64,000 bases of DNA from Neocallimastix lanati (nom. inval.) (GCA_016946835.1 JACVTC010000125.1:87501-151500); one strand, 5' to 3'. Positions 1 through 13,659 are shown, counted from the stretch's first letter. The notes: generated by a model not told the origin, from the letters alone. A program made the numbers and translations.

Positions 1-657
1 AAAAGCATGAAAACTTTGATTTTTTTATACTTTCAACCATGTTTCTATTCGGACAAAAGTTGAAGAAATGTGATGTGAAAATTTGGCAAATTTGATTTTT
101 ATTTATTATTGAATGGATTATGAAATGTGTTAATAATTAGTGAAAAGAGTCAATGAGTAGATCAAATTAAAAATTATATTTAATATTTATAATTATTTTT
201 TATATTTTATAATTTATATTTAATATTTAATATTTAATATTTAATATTAAATATTTATATATTTATATATTTATATTTATATATTTATATTTATATCAAC
301 TTCAATTTCTGTTTTAATTTTAATGAATCTTTTATTTTATATAGATAAAGAAATAATTATAATAAAATATAATAAAATCAATATTATATATTTTAAATAA
401 ATAAATAAATTGAATATATAAATTAAATAAATTAAATAAATAAATTGAATGAATACAAATAAAAATAGATTTTTTATTCAAAAAAGGAAAAAAAGAAAAT
501 AAAACTATCTTATTTTTCCGTTTTTCCAAATTAAAAAAAAATAAAGACAATTATTTTTAATTAAACTAAATATAAATATAAACGGAAAAAAATATTATAA
601 ATATTGAACTACTGTTAACCAATTATTGTTTAATTATATTTACTAATCAATTAGTTA

Positions 658-1195
658 CTATTTATTTATTATTTATTATTTATTATTTATTATTATATTA
701 TTATATTATTTATTATTAATTATTTTATTATTAATTATTTATTATTTATTATTTATTATTTATTATTTATTATTTATTATTTATTACTTTTTATTTATTA
801 TTTATTATTTATTATTTATTATTTATTACTTTTTATTTATTATTTATTATTTATTATTCAATTATTCAATTATTTATTATTTATTATACAATTATTCAAT
901 TATTTATTATTTATTATTTATTATTTATTATTTATTATTTATTATTTATTATTTATTATTTATTATTTATTATCTATTATTTATTATTTATTATTTATTA
1001 TTTATTATTTAGTTATTATTTAGTTATTATTTAGTTATTATTTAGTTATTGTTTATTATTTATTATTTATTATTATTATTTATTATTTATTATTTATTAT
1101 TTGTTAATTATTATTTATTACTCATTAGTTATTATTTATTACTCATTAGTTATTATGTATTATTTTTTTATTTATTATTTATTATTTATTATTTA
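658..1195. repeat. TTTATTA satellite array
   Basis: About 540 bases of near-perfect tandem 7-mers of the form TTTATTA, with local variants (TTTAGTTA, TTACTCATTAG, CAATTATT) that form short higher-order blocks. It is the strand complement of the TAATAAA-type array at 9.2-10.8 kb, so the same satellite occurs twice in opposite orientation in the first 11 kb. Confidence 0.9.
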
Positions 1196-1409
1196 TTTGT
1201 TTAGATATTTCAAAACAAATATCAACTCAATTTCTATGAAATTTAACCAATCAAATAGTGCAAATTTAATAAATCATTTAACTATAAAATAAAATAAATT
1301 GAAAAAAAAAAAAAAATACACAAATAAAAATATGAGATCTTAGAATTAATTAATTAATTTATTTATTTATAACATGTTCCAAAATGAAATATAATAAATG
1401 GAATTATCC

Positions 1410-1440
<31 letters not shown>

Positions 1441-1884
1441 CAGAATAGAATAATAATGTTAATAAATGAAATTAAATTATACATCAATGAAATCAATATA
1501 AACTAATATAAATATAAATCAATTGAAAAAAAAAAAAATAAAATAAATATAAACATAAAAAAAATTTTTTTTTTTTTTATTTTTAAATGTATGCAAAGAC
1601 ATGCATATAAATAATATATAAATAATAAATTAATAAATGATTAATTATAAATTAATAAATAAATAATAAATTATAATATTTATAATTAAAAAAAAAAAAA
1701 AAAAGAAAAAAAAGTGGATACTTTTTTTTTATTTATATTTTTATTTTTTAGTGATATCAATTGATAAATATAATTATATATATAATTATATATATATAAT
1801 TATTATAATGGTGATTGATTTGGTTGGCATGACATTTTATTTACATTTAAAAGTTTTTAAATAAAAAATGGGTAAAAAACAAAA

Positions 1885-1947
<63 letters not shown>
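1885..1947. repeat. (AAAT)n microsatellite
   Basis: An uninterrupted AAAT tetranucleotide tract of about 15 units. The same motif recurs throughout the window and encodes the artefactual FIYL or NK peptides seen in open frames. Confidence 0.9.
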
Positions 1948-2815
1948 AAAATACAATGGAATGTAAATAAAAAAAAAAAAATAAAATAAGAAATAAGCAA
2001 TAAATTAAACTAAAGATACAATTTAAGATCGATCATCTTTTTAATTTTAATCTTCTCAAACTTTACCAGATAATAATTAAATAATTATACCTAAACTAAT
2101 AAAATACAATAAAATTAAATTAAACAATAAAACGATATAAAACAAAATAGAAAAAAAAAAAAGTACTATTTTTTATATATTTTTAATTTTTTTTTATTTA
2201 AAGTTCATAACAATTTTTACTTTTATTGTTTCTTTTTTTTTTTTTTTAAAAAAAAACTTTTATTTTTTTTATATACCTTTTTCTTTAATCCTTTATATAC
2301 ATTTATTATTTTTTTTCTATCTTTTTAAAAATATATATTTTTAAATCAAAATATATTCATATATATGCTTTAATATAAAGAATTTATAAATAAAAATAGT
2401 TTAAATTTTTTTTTTTTTGATATTTCTAAACATATATATTTTTAAATCAAAACATATATGTTTTAATATAATAAATTTTAAATAATTATTTCTTAAATTA
2501 TTCTTTCTACATTAAGAAAAAAAAAAAAGGTATTAACATAAAAAAGTTATATTCATAAAAAAAAAAAGTTACATTTTAAATGTTTTTATATCATTTAAAT
2601 ATTAAATTAAATTAGTTAAGATATGAATAGGATATAAGTTTTCAAAGTTATATTATAAAAAAAAAGGCGCCCAATATTATCCAACCATTGATAAAATACA
2701 ATTTTCCAATCATTTCTTCCTTTTTTTTTATAATATTTATATTACAATTGATTAATGGTATATATTTAAATATTGATTATCTATATAACATTTTTAAACT
2801 TTCTTTTCTTCACTC

Positions 2816-2838
2816 AAGTCAATAGTCATTATTGACTT
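2816..2838. other. perfect 9-bp stem-loop
   Basis: AAGTCAATA and its exact complement TATTGACTT flank a five-base loop and are followed by a T-run. It lies about 400 bases beyond the stop codon of the minus-strand gene at 3245-3520, so it could sit in that gene's 3' region. A role is not shown. Confidence 0.4.
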
Positions 2839-3244
2839 TTTTCAAAAAAAAAAAGTTTAAAAAACTGTATTAATGTTTATAATAAAGGTCTTTCTCTTCT
2901 CTTTTGAATAGTTTCTTAAATAGAGTTTATTATATAAATTTGAAATAAATAGGGTAATATAAAAAGAATTAAAAAATCTTTATCATTTTTATTTTTATCT
3001 ATATAATGGATTAAATACTACAATTTTCTCCAATTATAGCATTTATTAAATAAAACTTTTCATAATATTTAAAATTTTTTTTATTTTTTATTTATAATAA
3101 TGGTTTAATTCTTTTTTTTATTGTTATTTTCTTAAACCTTCATGTATATTGTGTTTTTCTTTTTGTTGAAAATAATAGAGTTTATAATTAAACCATTACT
3201 TTATTTATTTGTTTCGATTTTATTAATAGATTTGTTGCTTTTTC

Positions 3245-3520
3245 TTAACATTCAAAAATGTATGCTTCTGGATTCATTTGCATACGCATCATACGTAATT
3301 CACAATAATCCTTATAGTATAATCTTGAAAGAGGGACAGCCTTTCTGTCATATTCTTCATCAGACATCATAGTATAGGTATCTTTTGTTTCACAGAAGCT
3401 GACCCTCTTTTCAGATAAGCTTGAAACAGATGAAGATACTGAAGAGGAATCAGAGCTATCAGAAACATATGATTCAATAGATGATCTTCTTCTTAAAATT
3501 GGGTGTGGAAAAGTTTGCAT
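3245..3520 (-). CDS. small Ser-rich protein with PP1-docking-like RVSF motif
   Basis: A 91-residue protein with normal amino-acid diversity in otherwise low-complexity DNA, so very likely a real gene. The N-terminus has basic residues followed by serines (RRRSS, a possible basophilic kinase site). A Ser/Asp-rich stretch follows at about residues 17-35. Near residue 38 is KRVSF, which fits the RVxF docking motif for type 1 protein phosphatase. Next is a T..MSDEEYDR block and a basic/aromatic C-terminus (LYYKDYCELRMMRMQM). The layout VSF, then T and S, then EYDR recalls a motif I associate with small fungal regulatory proteins that bind PP1, but I cannot name the family. The start is the first ATG after an A-rich leader, and the stop is TAA. 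No signal peptide or membrane segment is visible. The gene has no close neighbours. Confidence 0.75.
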   Translation of the reverse strand: MQTFPHPILRRRSSIESYVSDSSDSSSVSSSVSSLSEKRVSFCETKDTYTMMSDEEYDRKAVPLSRLYYKDYCELRMMRMQMNPEAYIFEC

Positions 3521-6500
3521 TTTTCTTTGTTTTCAAAAAAAAATTTAATAGATTGATATAAATTTATATATAGAATGAATTTGAAGTATTTATAAGTATT
3601 ATAAAGTAAATAAATAATAATATTGGAACTATACAAATGAAATGGTATTTTATTAAATTTTTAGTATATTTATATAAAATTGCTTTTCGAAAAGTATATA
3701 AAAAAAAATAAATAAAAAATAATAAATAATATTTCTTTTAAATAAATAATATATGCAGGTTATTATATATATTTATAATTGGTAAAGTTTAATTAAACTT
3801 TCTGTTGATAAAATATATTTATTTCGTTCGTTTTTAATTATTTATAAATTATTGAATATATAATATTTATTATATATTTCTGCGAAGTTTGACTACTTCA
3901 ATCGTCTTTATGTCTAAATTTACTTTTTTTAATATTTTAGTTTCTAATAATTAATAATTGTGAAGTAAAAAAAAAAAAAAAAAAAAGGAAAACGAAGCGA
4001 AAATTTTTGTTCTTTTATATTCACACAGAAATAATAAAATAATAAAAATTAAAGATCAATTATAAAATTACTATTTTTATATCAATAGAATATATTATTA
4101 ATATATGATAACAATTTATTTATTTGTACTATTTATAAATTTTTTTTTATAAATTAAAAATTTTAATATATATAATTATTATTAATATTATTTTAAACTT
4201 TTTAACTAAAAATAAATTTTATTTTATTTCATAATATAATTTATATATTATAAAATATGAAATAAAAAATTTAATTTTTTTATGATATATACGAAAATAG
4301 ATAAATTTATTTATAAGAAAATAAGGAAATATATTCTAATATATTCTAATATATGTGATAAAGATAAAAAAAAAAGAGTTTCGGAAGAATTTTAAATTTC
4401 AATAATTCTAATTTAATTTTAATATATGGAATTATATATTACAATATAATTAAAATTTTTGTGGATTAAAACAAATAAATCTTAAATACATCGTAATTAA
4501 AAAAATTAAATAAAAAAAACTTTCAAAGAATTTATAATTCAATATATTAATATATATATATAACATATATTATAAAATATAATTCAATATATTAAATTCA
4601 ATATATTAGAATAGAAATAATTATAAACTATTTAAATTAAAATAAAAAAAATAAACAAAAAATTTTTTTTATTTCTATTAATCGGTATTAAATTTAACTT
4701 TCAATATAAAATTAAATATATTAACAATATATTTTAATAAATTATATTATATACATAATTAGTTTAATTAAATATTATTTATATTATAAGTCATATTACT
4801 TTATAAAGTAATATATAGAATGAATTTTAAATTAATACTAATATAATATATTAGTATTAAATTACTTATTAAAATAAAAAGAATATATAGTTACTATCAA
4901 TGTTTTATTAATATATAATACTAAGAATTATATTATGATATATAAATAAGTATATTAATACAATATATTATAAGAAATATATTAGAAATTTTATATTAAA
5001 ATAATATAAAAAAATTGTTAAACGTGATATATAAAGTATTGTATTACATTATATAATATATAAGTAAATATATTAAAATATTAAGGAATATATAGTTATA
5101 TAAGTAAATATATTAAAATAATATATTACTTAATATATTATATTATATGGTAATAACTATATTGAAATTTACAGTTTTTTCTTTTTAATATTAATAAATA
5201 AAGTGTATAATTTAATATATTCAAATTTAATTTAATATATATATATAAAAAAGTCAAAATAAAAAAGAAATGGGTTAGAATTAAAAAGAAAATATTCTTA
5301 GACAAGGATTAACTAATCAATAATTAATAATGAACGACTAAATAGTTAAATGAATCAATAAATAGTTAATAATGAAACATGGAACATACAAAGTAACAAA
5401 TGAAAAAAAAAAAAAAAAAAAAAAAAAAACTAAGAAAAAACTAAGAAAAATAGAAAAAGGGTTGTTAAGGTAAAAGTAGAGAGAGAATAAAGGAAGAAAA
5501 AAAGAAAGAAAGATAGATAGATAGATAGAAGAAAATATGGAAAATAGCATATAAAATATAGAAAAATATAGAAAAATATAGAAAAATATAGAAAAGTATT
5601 AATAATTTTATATGATAATAAATATTAAAAAAAAAAAAAGAAAAAAAAAACAATTCTTTCATTCATTAATAAAAAATTCAAACTATTAATTAATTATAAA
5701 TAATATTAATTATATTTTTATTTAATTTTAATTATTATTCATTATTAATTAGTATTATTCAATTATTATTATTTAATTATTATTATTTATTTTATTACAT
5801 ATTCTATTATTTACTCTATTATTTATTTTATTATTTATTTTATTATATTAGTATTTAATTCTAATAATATTTTATTTTTAATTTATTTAGTATTATTAGT
5901 TTAATTATCTTTTATTATTATTTATTATTTAGTTAATTATTATTTAATATTATTTATTATTATTTATTATTTAGTTAATTATTATTTAATATTATTTATT
6001 ATTATTTTATTATTTAGTTAATTATTAATTATTATTAATTATTATTATTTTATTAATTATTATTCTATTAATTAGTTAATTATTATTTATTTATTATTAT
6101 TTTTTTATTTTTTTTGTTGACCTTTTTTTTCAAAGAATATATATATATATCTTTGAGTAAAGTTTTTTAATATTATGAATAATAAAAGAATACAATGAAT
6201 TCATAGGGTTTATTTTAAGTATCCAATATTTTTACTTGTTTGATGTGGTCTATTAGTAATAAAAAAAAAAACTTATAGAAAAACAGAAAAATAAGAATAA
6301 ATATATAAAAGTAAAAATAAAAATAAAAAAAGAGAAATAAAAAGTTTAAAAGTTACGGTCAAAGCAAATAGCAAATAAATGAAAGTAAATTAAAAATATA
6401 TTAATAATGTTATATTGGGATTGGATATCTCTTCTTCTATTATCTTTCATATTAATAGCATTAAAATAAAGAATACTTATTAATACTACCAAATGTTAAA

Positions 6501-7077
6501 TTTAATTAACTTGTCACATCACAGGAAAAAAAAAAATTTTTTTATTTTTTATATTAATATCTTTTTTTTTTTTTATATAATTTTATATAATTTATATAAT
6601 TTATTATTTTATTTTTATTTTTAAATTATTTTAATATTTTACAATTTATTTTTAAAAATCTTTTAATATTTATAATTTATTTTTAAATCTTTAATTATTT
6701 ATATATATCTTTTAATAGTTTTAAATAACGTTTAATATTTTTAAATATCTTTTAATATTTATAAATATCCTTTAATTTATATATATATCTTTTAATATTT
6801 ATAATTTATTTTTAAAACTTTTAATATTTTATATTTATTTTTATATTTCCTTAAATTTTTATATTTTTTTAAATTAAATTTTTTATATCATTTTTATTTT
6901 TATAATTATTTATTCCAAAATGGTTTAATCCAAAAAGATTGATCTCAGCTTTCCCCTTATTTTTTTCTTTCTTTTTTTTACCTATTTATTTAATCGCTCT
7001 ATTCCCGAAATGCTTAACTCATCTTAATTTTAATTTTTATTCCTTACTATTTTATCTGTCTATCTACCTATCTAATC

Positions 7078-7190
7078 TGTTTATTTATTTGATATTTATT
7101 TATTTGATATTTATTTATTTGATATTTATTTATCTACTTGATATTTATTTATTTATTTGATATTTATTTATTTATCTACTTGATATTGAT
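7078..7190. repeat. TTTATTTATTTGATA minisatellite
   Basis: Tandem units of about 15 bases built around TTTGATATTTATTTA, with later copies carrying a TCTACTTGATA variant. The open frame across it is a repeat artefact. Confidence 0.8.
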
Positions 7191-8642
7191 ATCTTTAGTA
7201 GTATGATTTATTTTTTTATTTAATATTGATATATCAAATATAGAAGTAATTTAATTAACAAGGGTAATAAATTATTTAAAATATATTTATTTCTATTTTA
7301 TTATATTTATTTCTCTATATCGCATATTTGAATATTAATATAATTATATGTATTTTCTATGTTTATTTATTATTATTATATCTATAAATATTAAATAAAA
7401 AAAAAGAATTTGAAATATTTGATACTATGGTATAGAGTCATAATCCTTAAACTTGGGTTGTCTTTAATTTATTTAATAAATATTAAATAAATTATAAACA
7501 GCCATTTTAAACTTTAAAAAAGACATTTTGTTTATATTTAATTAATTTCAATTTAATAAATTTTAAAATTTTTAATTTGAAACTTTTAAAAATAAAAAAA
7601 AAAAAAGTCTTTTTTTTTTTAATGTAAATGTAAATGTAAATGCTTTTATTTCTTATTGATTCATTCATTTATAATTATTTTAAATAAATAAATAAATAAT
7701 AAATAAATAAATTAACAATAAATAAATAATAAATAAGTAAATAAATAAAATTTAAACTTTATTGTGTAGGCAAAGTTAAAATATTACTTTAAACTAGTAT
7801 AATTATTATAATTATTAATTTATAGTTAAGAATTATTTATTATTATTATTATTACTATTATTATTAATTATTTTAATATTTAATATTACTATTTAATATT
7901 TAATATTTATTATAAACTTTTATTATATTATTATATTATTAATTAAAATTTATTATTATCAATTATTATTAATTTATAGTTTATAAATTTAGAATTTTTT
8001 TTATTTTATTTTATTTTAATTTTTTTAAACTTTTATTTATCTTTTAATAATTAATAATATTTATCTTATGTCTTTTCTTTATTTTTATCTTTTAATATTG
8101 GATATATATTGTATATTGTATATCTTTATAAATTTTATAATTATAGATCTAATAGCTAATAGTTAATTGTTAAATTTATCATTCATTATTCTAATATTAA
8201 TCTTAACAGTTGTCATTTTGCTTTTCTAAATAGATTTTATTATATATTATAATATGCTTAATATTCATTTTTGGATTTATGTTTTATTTATAGCTTATAT
8301 TTTTATATTATTCCTATTTTCATAATTTTCATATATTCCTATTTTTATTCCATATTAAGCAATTATTAATTAAACTTTAATTTTTATTCTTTATTTCAAT
8401 ATTTCAATTTTTTTTATTATTTTTATATTTAAACTTTAATATAAACATGTACATTGCATTGCATTCATTATACATTGCTAATGCATTATAATTGCATTAC
8501 GTATACAATTGATACACATTAAAACTGTCAGAATTAAAGTTTGTCCATTAGAATTCGATTTTATATCCATATCCATTAGAATTATAAATTTTATTTCATT
8601 GTCATGTTAATATATAGATCACATAGGTATATAAAATAAATT

Positions 8643-8790
8643 GATATAGAATAAAAACTAAAAACAGATATATAGAGAATGGAAAGGTATATAGAGGTAT
8701 AAAAGATATAGAATAAAGTAGATATAAAATAAAGTGGAAATAGAATAAAGAATATAGAGCAGATATAGAATAAAGTAGATATAGAATAAA
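8643..8790. repeat. AGATATAGAATAAAGT minisatellite
   Basis: Imperfect tandem units of about 16-17 bases, (G)ATATAGAATAAAGTA, repeated seven or eight times with point variation. Nothing coding is visible. Confidence 0.75.
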
Positions 8791-9244
8791 AAAATTTCTA
8801 TATTATATTTTATTTTCTATCGACTATCGAAATGAATAAAATTTTAAGGAGTTTAATAAATCTAAAAATATATAAAAAAAATGAATAAAAACTTTTTTTT
8901 TTTTTAATTCTTTTTTAAATGAAATAAAAATTTTTAAAATTAATAAAATTTAAAAATTTAGAAATTTAAAATTAATAATATTTAAAATTTAAAAATTAAA
9001 ATTAATAAAAATTAAAAATTTAAAATTTAAAAATTTAAAAATAAATGAAATTAAAATTTAAATGAAATTAAAAATAAAATTAATGTAATGTTCATTCGCT
9101 ATTATTTAATTACAAAAAATTAATGTACAATTAACTATTATGCAATTATGTACATTTACATATTTTAATGTACATACATGTGGATTAAAGTTTCATAAAA
9201 ATAGATTAAACTATATATAGAAATCAACTAATTGTCTTTTTTTT

Positions 9245-10800
9245 ATTATTATAGATAATTAAATAATTAAATAATAAATAAATAATAAATTAATAAATAA
9301 TAAATAATAAATAATAAATAATAAATAATAAATAATAAATAATAATAAAAAGAGTATTTATTAATAAATAATAAATAATAAATAATAAATAAAGAGTATT
9401 TATTAATAAATAATAAATAATAAATAATAAATAAATAAATAAATAATAAATAATTAATAAATAAATAATAAATAATAAATAATTAAATAATAAATAATAA
9501 TAAATAATAATAAATAATAAATAATAAGTAAATAATAATAAATAATAAATAATAAATAATAAATAATAAGTAAATAATAATAAATAATAAATAATAAATA
9601 ATAAATAATAAATAATAAATAATAAATAATAAATAATAAATAATAAATAATAAATAATAAATAATAAATAATAAATAATAAATAATAAATAATAAATAAT
9701 AATAAAAAGAGTATTTATTAATAAATAATAAATAATAAATAAAGAGTATTTATTAATAAATAATAAATAATAAATAATAAATAAATAAATAAATAATAAA
9801 TAATTAATAAATAAATAATAAATAATAAATAATAATAAATAATAAATAATAATAAATAATAATAAATAATAAATAATAAGTAAATAATAATAAATAATAA
9901 ATAATAAATAATAAATAATAAATAAATAATAAATAATAAATAATAAATAATAAATAATAAATAATAAATAATAAATAATAAATAATAAATAATAAATAAT
10001 AAATAATAAATAATAAATAATAAATAATAAATAATAAATAATAAATAATAAATAATAAATAATAAATAATAAATAATAAATAATAAATAATAAATAATAA
10101 ATAATAAATAATAAATTATAAATAATAAATAATAAATAATAAATAATAAATAATAAATAATAAATAATAAATAATTGAATAATAAATAATAAAAAGAGTA
10201 TTTATTAATAAATAATAAATAATAAATAATAAAAAGAGTATTTATTAATAAATAATAAATAATAAATAATACTAAAAAGAGTATTTATTAATAAATAATA
10301 ATAAAAAGAGTATTTATTAATAAATAATAAATAATAAATAATACTAAAAAGAGTATTTATTAATAAATAATAATAAAAAGAGTATTTATTAATAAATAAT
10401 AAATAATAAATAATACTAAAAAGAGTATTTATTAATAAATAATAATAAAAAGAGTATTTATTAATAAATAATAAATAATAAATAATAAATAATAAAAAGA
10501 GTATTTATTAATAAATAATAAATAATAAATAATAAATAATAAATAATAAAAAGAGTATTTATTAATAAATAATAAATAATAAATAATAAAAAGAGTATTT
10601 ATTAATAAATAATATATAATAAATAATAAAAAGAGTATTCATTAATAAATAATAAATAATAATAAAAAGAGTATTCATTAATAAATAATAAATAATAAAT
10701 AATAAATAAATAATAATTAATAATATATAATAATAATAATAATAAATAAATAATAATTAATAATATATAATAATAATAATAATAATAAAATAAAATAAAA
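9245..10800. repeat. complex TAATAAA satellite with AAAGAGTATTTATT punctuation
   Basis: About 1.55 kb of AAATAAT/TAATAAA tandem repeat. A punctuating motif AAAGAGTATTTATTAATAAA occurs at least 15 times, sparsely near 9.35, 9.40, 9.70 and 9.75 kb and then densely from 10.19 to 10.67 kb at spacings of roughly 30-45 bases. In the dense part, units alternate between a short form and a longer form carrying TACTAAAAAGAG. This indicates a higher-order repeat grown by unequal exchange or slippage rather than a simple microsatellite. The last units have drifted to GTATTCATT. Confidence 0.85.
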
Positions 10801-10890
10801 TAAATAAATAAATAAATAATAAAATAATTAAATAATTAAATAATCAATATTCAATAATCAATAATCAATATATAAAAAATAATTGAATAA

Positions 10891-10933
<43 letters not shown>

Positions 10934-11289
10934 ATATATTTTTATTTTTATTTTTTTTTTGTATTATTTTTATATATAAAAAATCCATAAATAAAATATC
11001 CACAAAAAAAAAAAACATAAAAAAAAAGTTAGTTTTTAAAAAACACAACTAATAATAATAATAATAAAAAAAAAAAAAAAAAAAAAAAAAAGAAAATGAA
11101 AAAAAAATTAATATTCACTTTTATTTTATTATTTTTTTTTTTTTGTATTTTTTTATTATTATTATTTTTTTTATTTTTTGAAATTAACTAATGAAATAAG
11201 TAATAATAATGATTAAAAACTAAAAAAAAAAAAAAAATTTTTTTTATTACATATTCTATAAATATTTATTTATATTATATATATTGGTT
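10801..11289. other. low-complexity spacer
   Basis: AAAT and ATA repeats, poly-A and poly-T tracts. The open frame on the minus strand at 10851-11048 is mostly a translation of the AAAT tract plus poly-T and is not believable. Confidence 0.6.
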
Positions 11290-11766
11290 CGTTTAAATTA
11301 ACAAAACGTTTAAACTACAATTCAACAATATCATTTCTTGGTTTTCCATTAACAACAAACTTTGTGTTACATCGGGAGATAGTCGTTTATAAATATTTCT
11401 TGTTTATGAACATATAAATACCATTTCTTGTGAAATTTCATTAAATATAGGTTTAGGTTTTATACCTAATGGAATTGAACTTTTTCTAACGTCATCGTTA
11501 AATTTTATGCTTTGCAATTGATATAGATGCATCAAATTCTTTTTCAAGATGATTATGTAAACTTTCATTTTTCAAAATTTCCTTATTTCTTTAAATAATG
11601 AAAGATTTATATTTATTTAAAGTTTTATATTCAGTACATCTATATACTTTGAAATTATCTTTTTTTTTTTTTATAGATAAAAATCAAATTTATAATTTTT
11701 TTTGATAATAATTTGTTCTTTTCCTCAATTAGTTTCATTTATCTCAATATCTATATTTTCTTCCAT
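11290..11766 (-). pseudogene. relic of FLYWCH/MULE transposase, N-terminal part
   Basis: On the minus strand from an ATG at 11766 the translation reads MEENIDIEINETN, then a stop. The same frame continues with IIIKKNYKFDFY, a second stop, FKVYRCTEYKTL, another stop, and then HNHLEKEFDASISIAKHK. Each block aligns in order with the N-terminus of the relic at 42.4-43.8 kb (MDDQLEISETN, IIVNRKYKFNLW, FKCTKYKT, KHTHPGKEYDASVSIVKHK). Those blocks include the Cys/His pattern of a FLYWCH-type zinc finger and the shared start. After a frameshift the similarity continues weakly (IYKRLSPDV against IKKQLPPDI) to about 11.3 kb. The MULE catalytic domain is not found. At least three stops and one frameshift make it a dead copy. 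Confidence 0.75.
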
Positions 11767-11917
11767 TTATAATTTAATATATTAATAAAATATTTAAATA
11801 AATATATTTAATTATATATGTTATGGTTAAAAATCTTTTAAATAAATATATTTATTATATAATTTACAAAAAAAGAAAAAAAAAATTTGTTTAATATTTT
11901 TTTTGTAAATTTTACAT

Positions 11918-12915
11918 TCATTCATTAATATTTTTTTTTTCATTTTTTAAATTTTTTTCTATTCCTTCTTTATCCTTTTTTTTCATTTTTAAAATATTCA
12001 ATATTTTTTTTTTAAAATGTAACTGTTTTCACTAAATATTACTTTTATCATATTTTTATTTCTATATAAATATAATTTTATGAATTAAGGATTAATTTCT
12101 GAAATATTCTTTAAATGTACAAAATATGATATTTTTGAATTTATTACTTTTTCAATATTTTTTTCATTGATAATTATTATTATTATTATTTTTTGTTACT
12201 GAATATTCAACCCATAACATATATATTTAAAGATTATTGCGATCTATTGCCCAAAATATTGGTTTAACTCCATCTTCATTTTTTTCATTTATTTCCAAAA
12301 CAATATTATTCTTATTAGCATTATCTATTAATAATTGAACCATGTCAATGTCATTTTTACAAGTAGAATATAAAAGTGGATACAATTTACATTCATTTTT
12401 TTTTTCATTTATTTCCAAAACAATTTTATTTTTATTGGCATATTTTTTTAATAATTTGGCTATTTCAATATTACATCCGATAATATCATTTAAAAGGGGA
12501 CACCATATATTTTTATCTTTTTCATTCATTTCCAAAACAATTTTATTTTTATTGGCATATTCTATTAATAGTTTAACTATTTCAATATTATTTATTCTAG
12601 TAGTCCATATAAATGGATTATCTCATCTATTATTTTTTTCATTTATTTCTAAAGCAATGTCATTTTTATTGGCATATTCTATTAATAATTGAAACATTTC
12701 AATATTATCCTTAACAGTAGCATATAAAAGTAGATACCATTCATTTTCATTTTTTTTATTTAAATTCAAAACAATATTTGTTTCAATGGTATCATCTAAA
12801 ATTCTTTTAACTTTTTGAGCCTCAATTGCATTAATTCCTTTAATATTTTGAATATCATTTTTGTAATATGCAAGAATACGTTTCCTTTTCCAATTTAATA
12901 TATATTTATTAAAGT
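11918..12915 (-). pseudogene. ankyrin-array copy A, pseudogene
   Basis: Leftmost member of the ankyrin family. The conserved start is gone: the segment begins FNKYILNWKRKRIL with no ATG, where copy I has an ATG followed by FNNIYRQNWKRKP. The ankyrin units that follow are recognisable (KVKRILDDTIETNIVLNL and later). They are interrupted by TGA after EINEKNNR (about 12.62 kb) and by TAA just after WAIDRNNL (about 12.23 kb). The following conserved module (HLKNISEIN-type) and coiled-coil remnants are present but frameshifted. No C-terminal ankyrin cap is found. The open stretch of about 100 codons at 12227-12535 is only a fragment of this dead gene. Confidence 0.8.
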
Positions 12916-13229
12916 AAAAAAATTTTTATTTATTGTTTAAAAAATGAATATTTTTTGAATTTTCATATAAAAAAAAAATAAACTTAGGTATTACTATTAT
13001 TATATTTTAAAAATGAAAAATTATACAGTCAATTAATTTAAATGATTTATTTATTTATCTCATATTTTTTTTTATTTATTTCTTTTTTTTTGCTATTTAT
13101 AAAAATTACAATTATGAAATATATATTTAAATGTAAATTGAATATTAATATTTTTATATCTATCAATTATAAGATTGTAATAATTTTTATTATTAAAATA
13201 AAAAAATATAAAATAATGTTAATATAAAA

Positions 13230-13276
<47 letters not shown>

Positions 13277-13659
13277 AATAAATAAATAGAAATATGTCAT
13301 GAGTGGAAAAAATTTATATTTTTTCATATATATCAAAAAAAAAAAAAAAAAAAAAAAAAAATAAAATTAAAAAAATAATTATATATATACATATTATTTT
13401 TATTTTTATATATAATTTAATATCACTTAATATTATATGATGTATAAAGTATATTTTATTTTATTTTATTTTATTTTTTTTTTATAAAATCATTCACTAT
13501 TATATAAGTTTTTTTTTTTTTAAAAAATAATAAATAAATCAAGTAATAAGTTAAAAAATAATGAAAAAAGTTTTCTTATAAAAATTCATTATAAAATTTT
13601 TAAATTTACATAACATTTTAATCTTTCTTTCTTTTTTCTTTTTTTTTTTATTAGATTTA
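12916..13659. other. spacer between ankyrin copies A and B
   Basis: Low-complexity DNA with an AAAT microsatellite at about 13225-13277, poly-A near 13336-13361 and a T-rich stretch. It resembles the degenerate flanks found between the other ankyrin copies. No gene is seen. Confidence 0.6.

Larger units (their letters stand above)
1..3244. other. AT-rich intergenic region with satellites
   Basis: No convincing gene on either strand. The open frames here are encoded by TTTATTA-type satellites and poly-T and give only F/I/L/Y/K/N peptides. It holds the large TTTATTA array (listed separately), AATATTT repeats around 180-290, an AAAT array at about 1885-1947, several poly-A/T runs, and a perfect hairpin at 2816-2838. 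Confidence 0.7.
3521..9239. other. long gene-free AT-rich region
   Basis: About 5.7 kb in which I find no believable coding sequence. Open frames reflect poly-T, TTTATTTGATA and TATA repeats. Visible structure includes TTA/ATT runs at 5.7-6.1 kb, a poly-A run near 5403-5430, a palindromic TCAAAGA...TCTTTGA stem around 6130-6156, and the minisatellites listed separately at 7.08 kb and 8.64 kb. The sequence around 8.44-8.56 kb is slightly less repetitive but has no open frame of note. Confidence 0.6.

Noticed and set aside
9245-10800. Regularly spaced repeats that could be mistaken for a CRISPR array
   Set aside because: The spacers are themselves satellite sequence, the repeats vary in spacing, and the genome is eukaryotic.
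332-11048. Small open frames of mostly F, I, Y, L, K and N in the first 11 kb, other than 3245-3520
   Set aside because: They are produced by poly-T, AAAT and TTA repeats with no normal residue diversity.
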